DNA of 5,038 nt from Bacteroidota bacterium (GTDB lineage: Bacteria; Bacteroidota; Bacteroidia; Flavobacteriales; Schleiferiaceae). Both the position numbers and the translations under genes were made by a program. The stretch is from contig PXYR01000129.1 in NCBI GenBank assembly GCA_003023665.1, positions 1 to 5,038 on the forward strand, written 5' to 3'. The notes under the pieces were generated by a model that worked only from the letters and a program-made list of their open reading frames with translations, did not search any database and had not been told where the DNA came from. Within the stretch, counting starts at the first letter, position 1. Each line of letters begins with the position of its first letter. Positions 1 through 4,227 of this stretch are shown here, one piece after another.

Positions 1-55
1 GTGTTCGCAAATAAAGCCGTGGAGCACGCGATCAAAATGTATGTAAAGAATGTTC

Positions 56-63
56 TAATTTTG
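56..63 (+). promoter_or_regulatory. Candidate Bacteroidota -7 promoter element for menE
   Basis: The octamer TAATTTTG matches the Bacteroidota -7 consensus TAnnTTTG exactly. A transcript starting a few bases downstream, near position 68-70, would have a leader of about 30 nt before the TTG start of menE. No convincing TTTG or TTG -33 element lies 17-22 bp upstream, so the call rests on the -7 box and its placement. The last four bases lie inside a 7-bp inverted repeat (60-80), which could modulate this promoter. Confidence 0.4.
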
Positions 64-80
64 TGCATTGCGAGCACAAA
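60..80. repeat. Perfect 7-bp inverted repeat in the menE leader
   Basis: The arms TTTGTGC (60-66) and GCACAAA (74-80) are perfect inverted complements around a 7-nt spacer. Neither side is followed by a T-run on either strand, so it does not look like an intrinsic terminator. The left arm overlaps the TTTG of the candidate -7 box at 56-63. That fits an operator, or a hairpin at the 5' end of the menE mRNA. The repeat is visible in the sequence; any regulatory role is inference. Confidence 0.35.
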
Positions 81-99
81 TAACAAAAACTATACCTAA

Positions 100-1137
100 T
101 TGCATACGAATCCGACTACGAAATTTATATATCTCGGAAAAGAATATTCCGTTGAAGAATTAATGGATATTCCGAATGCTCCAGAGTGGTTAGTGCATAT
201 CCAGATTCAACTCCAGCATGTATTAAACGAACAAGAAGAAATAAGTTTTCAAACAAGCGGAAGTACAGGAGATGCCAAAAGGATTTGGTTGAAAAAAAGC
301 GTGCTTCTAGCTTCAGCGCAAAAGACGTTAGATTTTTTCAAGTTGAGTGAAGGTCATACAGCGGCACTGATTCTTCCGGCACAGTTTATTGGCGGCGCAA
401 TGCTATTGGTGCGCTCACTTATTGGCGGTTTACAATTGCACCTGCATGAACCAGGGCTTTGCCCCATGGGCGTAACGTCAGTGGATTTCATTTCTTGTAC
501 ACCGGCCCAATTTTTAGCCTTATCTAGAGCTAAACAATTTGTTGATTTCCAAGGAACTATCTTATTAGGTGGGGCATCTCTTCCTGAAGGAATACATCTA
601 AAGAAATTGAACGTGTATGTGGGCTATGGCATGACAGAAACTGCTTCTCATGTTGCCTTAAGGTCTATCCATGATGACCACTATACCGCTATGGAAGGGG
701 TTACTTTTTCTGAAAGAGAAGGAGCTCTAGTCATTGATGCTCCCCATCTTGAAATCCATAATATGATTACGAAAGATGAAATAGAATTGATAGATAAAAC
801 GTCTTTTAGATTTATAGGAAGATTAGACGATGCTATTAATTCAGGCGGCTTAAAAATTCAGCCGTTGGAAATTGAGCAATATTTTTCACGTGAGGGATTA
901 GAGGTATACATTTCTTCTATTCCACATGAAGAATTTGGTGAGGCGGTTGTTCTAGTCGCTCAATCAAAGATGAGCAAGGAAATGCTGGAACAAATACTTA
1001 AGGATTTACCAAAAAATAAAAGGCCCAAGTTTCAATTAAATGTTCAAGAATATCCTCAAGTGTCCAATGGAAAAATTGACAGAAAGTCAATCCGCTCCTT
1101 AGTTAAAGAATCTCAACATCTCCTTTCCCGGCTCTGA
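100..1137 (+). CDS. menE: o-succinylbenzoate-CoA ligase (MenE), short Bacteroidota form
   Basis: This cytosolic acyl-adenylating enzyme activates o-succinylbenzoate with ATP and joins it to CoA, a step in menaquinone synthesis. The 345-residue product has the ANL-superfamily motifs in order: phosphate-binding loop TSGSTGDAK (52-60), YGMTE (176-180), the hinge region GRLDDAINSGG (240-250) with K252, and the C-terminal NGKIDRK (323-329), where K325 is the expected catalytic lysine. It is shorter than the Bacillus and E. coli enzymes but matches the usual Bacteroidota length. The start is TTG at 100. An in-frame TAA at 97-99 rules out anything further upstream, and the next ATG (codon 22, position 163) would leave an unusually short N-terminus before the P-loop. 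The loop has DAK where xPK is usual. The last 35 bp overlap the end of the convergent yciO-like gene. No Shine-Dalgarno is evident, as is common in this phylum. Other men genes are not in view. A different acyl-CoA ligase specificity is possible but less likely given the short architecture. Confidence 0.88.
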   Translation: MHTNPTTKFIYLGKEYSVEELMDIPNAPEWLVHIQIQLQHVLNEQEEISFQTSGSTGDAKRIWLKKSVLLASAQKTLDFFKLSEGHTAALILPAQFIGGAMLLVRSLIGGLQLHLHEPGLCPMGVTSVDFISCTPAQFLALSRAKQFVDFQGTILLGGASLPEGIHLKKLNVYVGYGMTETASHVALRSIHDDHYTAMEGVTFSEREGALVIDAPHLEIHNMITKDEIELIDKTSFRFIGRLDDAINSGGLKIQPLEIEQYFSREGLEVYISSIPHEEFGEAVVLVAQSKMSKEMLEQILKDLPKNKRPKFQLNVQEYPQVSNGKIDRKSIRSLVKESQHLLSRL

Positions 1138-1720
1138 TTAATGTGGGGGATTTCGTTGTTAAATCAATTACAGTAGAAGGAGTATTGTCACCCCATCCGC
1201 CATTGATTACAAAATCTGCTTTGTGCGCGTAGTTTGTGATGATTTCTTCCGGATCCGTTGGGTATTGCAGCAATTCATCATCGTGATGTAATGAGGCCGA
1301 TGCCAAGGGTCTTCCAAGTTCCTCTGTAAGTGCCCTTACAATGGGGTTGTCCGGTAATCGAATACCAATGGTTTTCCGCTTTTGACCGAGCCTTCTTGCA
1401 AGAGTTATGTTGGATTCTAGTACCAAGGTATAAGGACCAGGTAAACATTGCTTCATAAACTTGAAGGTAGCGCCACCTACACTTTGTGTATATTCTGAAA
1501 CCTGACTTAGGTTGGTGAAGAGAAAAGAAAATTCCGCTTCTTTAATCGTCTCTTTTTTGATTTCGGCGAGTTTCTTTAAAGCGCTAGCATTCATAAAGTC
1601 ACCTGCAACTGCATATACGCTGTCCGTAGGAATAATAGCTATTTCTCCAGCAATGAGTCTTTTTGCACATTCTTTAATGAGCTGTTGGTTTACGCTGTCC
1701 GGATAAATCGTATAAATCAT
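1103..1720 (-). CDS. yciO: YciO-type Sua5/YrdC/YwlC family protein
   Basis: This 205-residue protein has the YrdC/Sua5 RNA- and nucleotide-binding fold. Visible motifs are PTDSVYA (31-37), FSFLFTNLSQVSEY (64-77), PGPYTLVLE (94-102), KRKTIGIRLPDNPI (114-127), SAS (141-143), STVIDLT (182-188) and the C-terminal RAGKGDV (196-202). TsaC/Sua5 make threonylcarbamoyl-AMP for the tRNA t6A modification. The segment after PTDS, the KRKTIG block and the GG-x-x-x-x-x-PSTVID pattern resemble E. coli YciO more than TsaC, and the KRxxxKP-type substrate motif typical of TsaC is not evident. The in vivo role of YciO proteins is unsettled, so I would not call it the t6A enzyme without checking for a separate Sua5/TsaC in the genome. 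The ATG at 1720 gives the full family N-terminus. The gene is separated from the transaldolase upstream by a strong terminator, so it probably has its own promoter. Its 3' end overlaps menE by 35 bp on the opposite strand. Confidence 0.88.
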   Translation of the reverse strand: MIYTIYPDSVNQQLIKECAKRLIAGEIAIIPTDSVYAVAGDFMNASALKKLAEIKKETIKEAEFSFLFTNLSQVSEYTQSVGGATFKFMKQCLPGPYTLVLESNITLARRLGQKRKTIGIRLPDNPIVRALTEELGRPLASASLHHDDELLQYPTDPEEIITNYAHKADFVINGGWGDNTPSTVIDLTTKSPTLIRAGKGDVEIL

Positions 1721-1736
1721 AACAGTTGATTTGCGC

Positions 1737-1774
1737 TAAAAATAAACAAAGCCCCGCTTTTGACGGGGCTTTGT
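1737..1774 (-). terminator. Intrinsic terminator after the transaldolase gene
   Basis: A perfect 11-bp GC-rich stem joins 1746-1756 (ACAAAGCCCCG) to 1764-1774 (CGGGGCTTTGT), with a 7-nt loop. Read on the minus strand, the stem runs into a T-rich tract (TTTATTTTTA, about 1737-1746), the classic Rho-independent layout. On the plus strand the following bases are not T-rich. It lies 22 bp past the transaldolase stop and 26 bp before the YciO start, so it ends the transaldolase transcript and splits the two minus-strand genes into separate units, unless readthrough is regulated. Confidence 0.85.
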
Positions 1775-1795
1775 GAGAACTAATGTTAGTTAAGT

Positions 1796-2452
1796 TCAGC
1801 TATTTGCTTTTGCATGATCGGCCAAGAACTTGGCTAGACCTATATCCGTTAGTGGATGTTTCAATAAGGCCTCTATAGCGCTTAGTGGCCCGGTCATAAC
1901 GTCCGCTCCAATTTGTGCACATTCTATGATGTGCATGGGGTGCCTTACAGAGGCAGCTAAAATTTCAGTTTCAAATCCGTAATTATCGTAAATCAGACGT
2001 ATGTTTTCAATAAGGCCCAATCCATCGGTTGAAATGTCATCAAGACGACCTATAAATGGACTTACATACGTTGCACCTGCTTTTGCTGCAAGAAGGGCTT
2101 GACCGGCAGAGAAGATTAAGGTGCAGTTAGTTTTGATTCCTTTATCAGAGAAGTACTTAAGTGCTTTAACTCCGTCCTTAATCATGGGGATTTTGACGAC
2201 TATTTTTTCATCTAATGCTGCTAGCGCCTCGCCTTCGCGAACCATGCCTTCAAAGTCTGTGGAAATAACTTCAGCACTTACATCACCGTCCACAATATCG
2301 CAGATTGCTTTATAGTGTGCAATTACATTAGTATCCCCGCTGATGCCTTCTTTGGCCATTAAGGATGGATTTGTGGTTACGCCGTCCAAAACACCAAGGT
2401 CTTGGGCTTCTTTAATCTGCGCTAAGTTGGCCGTATCAATGAAAAATTTCAT
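1796..2452 (-). CDS. tal: TalC-type small transaldolase (FSA/TalC subfamily)
   Basis: Transaldolase moves a dihydroxyacetone unit between sedoheptulose 7-phosphate and glyceraldehyde 3-phosphate in the non-oxidative pentose phosphate pathway, in the cytosol. The 218-residue length is that of the compact FSA/TalC subfamily, not the roughly 320-residue classical TalB. Motifs seen are MKFFIDTAN (1-9), GVTTNPSL (24-31), VVKIPM (85-90) with Schiff-base lysine K87, YVSPFIGRLDD (129-139) and AASVR (166-170). Two positions argue for transaldolase over fructose-6-phosphate aldolase: E61 (where E. coli FSA has Q59) and F133 (where FSA has Y131); both follow known subfamily differences. The ATG at 2452 starts exactly at the conserved MKFFIDTA N-terminus. 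The SRP RNA lies 69 bp upstream on the same strand and a strong terminator follows the gene. Nothing appears truncated. Confidence 0.93.
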   Translation of the reverse strand: MKFFIDTANLAQIKEAQDLGVLDGVTTNPSLMAKEGISGDTNVIAHYKAICDIVDGDVSAEVISTDFEGMVREGEALAALDEKIVVKIPMIKDGVKALKYFSDKGIKTNCTLIFSAGQALLAAKAGATYVSPFIGRLDDISTDGLGLIENIRLIYDNYGFETEILAASVRHPMHIIECAQIGADVMTGPLSAIEALLKHPLTDIGLAKFLADHAKANS

Positions 2453-2481
2453 GTTAAAAAGTTGAGTTGAGTTAACGCTGG

Positions 2482-2489
2482 TAAAAGTA
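2482..2489 (-). promoter_or_regulatory. Possible -7 element for the transaldolase gene
   Basis: On the minus strand TACTTTTA matches TAnnTTTG at all but the final base. It would start transcription about 25 nt before the ATG. The only -33 candidate is an imperfect TATG at 2512-2515, 22 bp away, inside the T-run that ends the SRP RNA. Without it, the transaldolase would depend on readthrough from the SRP RNA promoter. This is a weak call. Confidence 0.25.
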
Positions 2490-2514
2490 CATCAAACTCG
2501 AAACATTCGGGCAT

Positions 2515-2528
2515 AAAAAATGGGCAAG
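2515..2528 (-). terminator. T6 tract ending the SRP RNA
   Basis: Read on the minus strand, the 3' arm of the SRP RNA closing helix (CTTGCCCA, 2521-2528) is followed directly by TTTTTT (2515-2520). The end helix of the RNA and this T-run together have the form of an intrinsic terminator, so the mature 3' end may be set by termination with little trimming. Leakage here could feed the transaldolase gene downstream. Confidence 0.6.
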
Positions 2529-2618
2529 CGACTTACATCACACCGCTACAACTAATTACCCTTGCTGCGTTCCCACCCTGGGGGATTCATTAGGAGCTGG
2601 TTGTGTAAGACTTGCCCA
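2521..2618 (-). ncRNA. ffs: Small bacterial signal recognition particle RNA (4.5S-like)
   Basis: SRP RNA binds Ffh and takes nascent membrane proteins to FtsY. On the minus strand the apical hairpin carries the domain IV signature: a GGAA tetraloop (2570-2573) on a GTG/CGC stem (2574-2576 with 2567-2569), then the symmetric internal loop with CAGG on the 5' side (2577-2580) and AGCA on the 3' side (2563-2566), then a G/C stem. The ends pair over eight bases: TGGGCAAG (2611-2618) with CTTGCCCA (2521-2528). Partly paired blocks such as CTAAT with ATTAG continue the rod between them. The length of about 98 nt is that of the 4.5S type without an Alu domain. An exact -7 promoter box sits four bases upstream of the 5' end, and six Ts follow the 3' end directly. 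The exact 5' and 3' ends are inferred from the closing helix. Protein-coding frames across this stretch are shadows. Confidence 0.93.
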
Positions 2619-2621
2619 CTG

Positions 2622-2654
2622 CAAAGTTAACGCTACAATAGTTGAGAAAGCAAT
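2622..2654 (-). promoter_or_regulatory. Promoter of the SRP RNA gene
   Basis: On the minus strand TAACTTTG (2622-2629) is an exact match to the Bacteroidota -7 consensus TAnnTTTG. An ATTG (2651-2654) 21 bp upstream fits the -33 TTTG/TTG element. The -7 box ends four bases before the 5' end of the SRP RNA closing helix at 2618, which is where transcription should begin. The independent agreement of promoter and RNA end supports both calls. Confidence 0.75.
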
Positions 2655-2684
2655 ATAATCACTAAAATAATTGGCATGTTCGGT

Positions 2685-2692
2685 TATCTTTG
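2685..2692 (+). promoter_or_regulatory. -7 promoter element for the DUF4199-glycosyltransferase operon
   Basis: TATCTTTG on the plus strand matches TAnnTTTG exactly and lies 26 bp before the ATG at 2719, giving a leader of about 20 nt. No good -33 element is seen at 17-22 bp spacing. The upstream part of this promoter abuts the -33 region of the SRP RNA promoter on the opposite strand, so the two transcripts diverge from one short control region. Confidence 0.55.
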
Positions 2693-2718
2693 CTTTTATA
2701 CAATAAGAAAAACTGCCC

Positions 2719-3246
2719 ATGAATAATACAATGAAACAAACCGCAATCAAATACGGGACCTACTTAGCGATGGTAAACTTGTCTTACCTACTCTATGCTT
2801 ATCTAGTTGATCAATCTGTATTTACATTAACATGGCCGGGTATCATATTATTTTTCTGTGGTATAGGCTTTGGAATTTTTTCTGTGGCTAAATTCAAACA
2901 GGCAAACGGGGGATATGCTTCTTTTAAAGAAGCATTTTCAACTTATATGTTAACGAGTATTGTGGCTGTACTCATTGGGACAGTGTTTACGATTGTACTT
3001 TTTTCGGTAATTGATCCGGAATTTGCCGCTGGGCTTATGGATATGATATTAGAATCCACGTTAGAGAAATTCGAATCTTCAGGTATGAATGATGAACAAA
3101 TCGATTCGATTATTTCGCGCATTGAAGGATCTAATCCCTTTGGCGCAATAGGTCAAATAAAAAGTGCCGCATTCTCAATTATGTTTAATGCCATTATTGC
3201 ATTAATCGTAGCGGCTGCAATGAAAAAGAACAATCCGGAATTTTAG
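2719..3246 (+). CDS. DUF4199 family four-helix membrane protein
   Basis: This 175-residue inner-membrane protein has no known activity. Hydrophobic segments lie at about residues 12-30, 38-57, 76-98 and 148-168, making four likely transmembrane helices. Between helices 3 and 4 is a polar stretch (about 100-146) with an acidic, helical-looking part. Residues KFKQANGGYASFKEAF (58-73), between helices 2 and 3, are the kind of conserved loop seen in DUF4199 proteins of Bacteroidota. Its position directly before a GtrB-like glycosyltransferase, 18 bp away on the same strand, is a recurring order in that phylum and suggests an envelope-related role (inference). The ATG at 2719 is used here. A second ATG at 2731 (MKQTAIKYG) is an equally plausible start, because related proteins often begin close to that KYG motif and neither site has a Shine-Dalgarno. 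A -7 box at 2685-2692 serves both. Confidence 0.8.
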   Translation: MNNTMKQTAIKYGTYLAMVNLSYLLYAYLVDQSVFTLTWPGIILFFCGIGFGIFSVAKFKQANGGYASFKEAFSTYMLTSIVAVLIGTVFTIVLFSVIDPEFAAGLMDMILESTLEKFESSGMNDEQIDSIISRIEGSNPFGAIGQIKSAAFSIMFNAIIALIVAAAMKKNNPEF

Positions 3247-3264
3247 TCTGGATAACATAACCTC

Positions 3265-4227
3265 ATGAACACATTGAACCTAAGTATAGTAATTCCACTT
3301 TTTAACGAAGACGAAAGTCTTCCTGAATTGACTGATTGGATAGCCAAAGTCATGGATAGGGAATCGTATACCTATGAAATTATTTTTGTAAATGACGGTT
3401 CAACGGATGATAGCTGGAAGGTCATAGAGGAACTTCACAGCAAAAACAGCAATGTTAAGGCTATTTCCTTTCGTAAAAACCAAGGAAAAAGTGCAGGATT
3501 AAATCAAGGCTTTAAAGCTGCATCTGGAGATGTCGTGATTACAATGGATGCCGACCTTCAAGACAGTCCAGAAGAGATTCCAGAATTGTACCGAATGATT
3601 ACCGAAGACGGGTATGATTTAGTTTCTGGTTGGAAGCAAAAGCGTTATGACCCTCTTAGCAAAACAATTCCTACCAAGTTGTTCAATGCCGCTACACGAA
3701 GAATTTCTAAAATACAATTGAATGATTTCAATTGTGGATTAAAGGCGTATCGCCTTGAGGTGGTTCACAACGTAGAAGTGTACGGTGAAATGCACAGATA
3801 CATTCCCTTTTTAGCAAAGAACAAAGGCTTCGATAAAATAGGAGAAAAGGTGGTTCAACACCAGGCCCGTAAATATGGTACTACAAAGTTTGGGTTGGAT
3901 CGATTCATAAATGGCTTCTTGGATTTAGCTACCCTTGCCGTTATTGGTAAATTTGGCCGCCGACCCATGCATTTCTTTGGAGCTGCCGGTACGTTAATGT
4001 TCGTGCTATCTGCCTTTTTACTCGCTTATCTTGGGGGGTATAAATTATGGGCAATGTCTGCAGGGCAAACGGTTCGGTTAATCACGGATAATCCCTTATT
4101 CTACATACTTCTAGCCTTGAATGTCATAGGTGTACAGTTGTTTGGTGTAGGTTTTATTGCTGAATTGTTGCTGAGAGAAAGCAATAAAAAGCACGATTAC
4201 ACGGTAGATAAAAAAGTCGGCCTATAA
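3265..4227 (+). CDS. GT2 polyprenol-phosphate glycosyltransferase, GtrB/DPM1-like
   Basis: The enzyme probably transfers a sugar from a nucleotide sugar to undecaprenyl phosphate on the cytoplasmic face of the inner membrane. The 320 residues contain a GT-A domain followed by two C-terminal membrane helices (about 234-257 and 276-302), the layout of GtrB, ArnC and bacterial dolichol-phosphate mannose synthase homologues. Motifs: SIVIPLFNE (7-15), VNDGSTDDS (42-50), MDADLQDSPEEIP (94-106) with the metal-binding DAD at 95-97, DFNCGLKAYR (154-163), HRYIP (177-181) and the basic RKYGTTKFG (202-210). The sugar cannot be read from the sequence. No GtrA-like flippase or PMT/ArnT-type acceptor enzyme is in the window. 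The gene is 18 bp after the DUF4199 gene, and its TAA shares a base with the ATG of the next glycosyltransferase, so all three are probably one operon. Confidence 0.9.
   Translation: MNTLNLSIVIPLFNEDESLPELTDWIAKVMDRESYTYEIIFVNDGSTDDSWKVIEELHSKNSNVKAISFRKNQGKSAGLNQGFKAASGDVVITMDADLQDSPEEIPELYRMITEDGYDLVSGWKQKRYDPLSKTIPTKLFNAATRRISKIQLNDFNCGLKAYRLEVVHNVEVYGEMHRYIPFLAKNKGFDKIGEKVVQHQARKYGTTKFGLDRFINGFLDLATLAVIGKFGRRPMHFFGAAGTLMFVLSAFLLAYLGGYKLWAMSAGQTVRLITDNPLFYILLALNVIGVQLFGVGFIAELLLRESNKKHDYTVDKKVGL

Noticed and set aside
18..28. Small CGTG/CACG hairpin
   Set aside because: A 4-bp stem is expected by chance and it has no T-run or conserved context.
1..99. Open frame of 32 codons ending in TAA at 97-99, possibly the C-terminus of an upstream gene
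   Set aside because: The translation shows no recognisable family features, a run this long is not rare by chance, and a promoter-like box at 56-63 suggests the stretch is a leader. Sequence to the left would decide it.
1512..1706. Plus-strand open frame of 64 codons
   Set aside because: It lies wholly within the well-supported YciO-type gene on the other strand and has no motif of its own.
1778..1791. Short palindrome AACTAA-TG-TTAGTT between the transaldolase terminator and stop codon
   Set aside because: A 6-bp AT-rich stem with a 2-nt loop next to a much stronger terminator; no evidence of a separate function.
2121..2315. Plus-strand open frame of 64 codons
   Set aside because: It is antisense to the transaldolase coding region, and its low-complexity translation has no family resemblance.
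2556..2750. Minus-strand open frame of 64 codons
   Set aside because: It crosses the SRP RNA, both divergent promoters and the start of the DUF4199 gene, so it is a chance frame.
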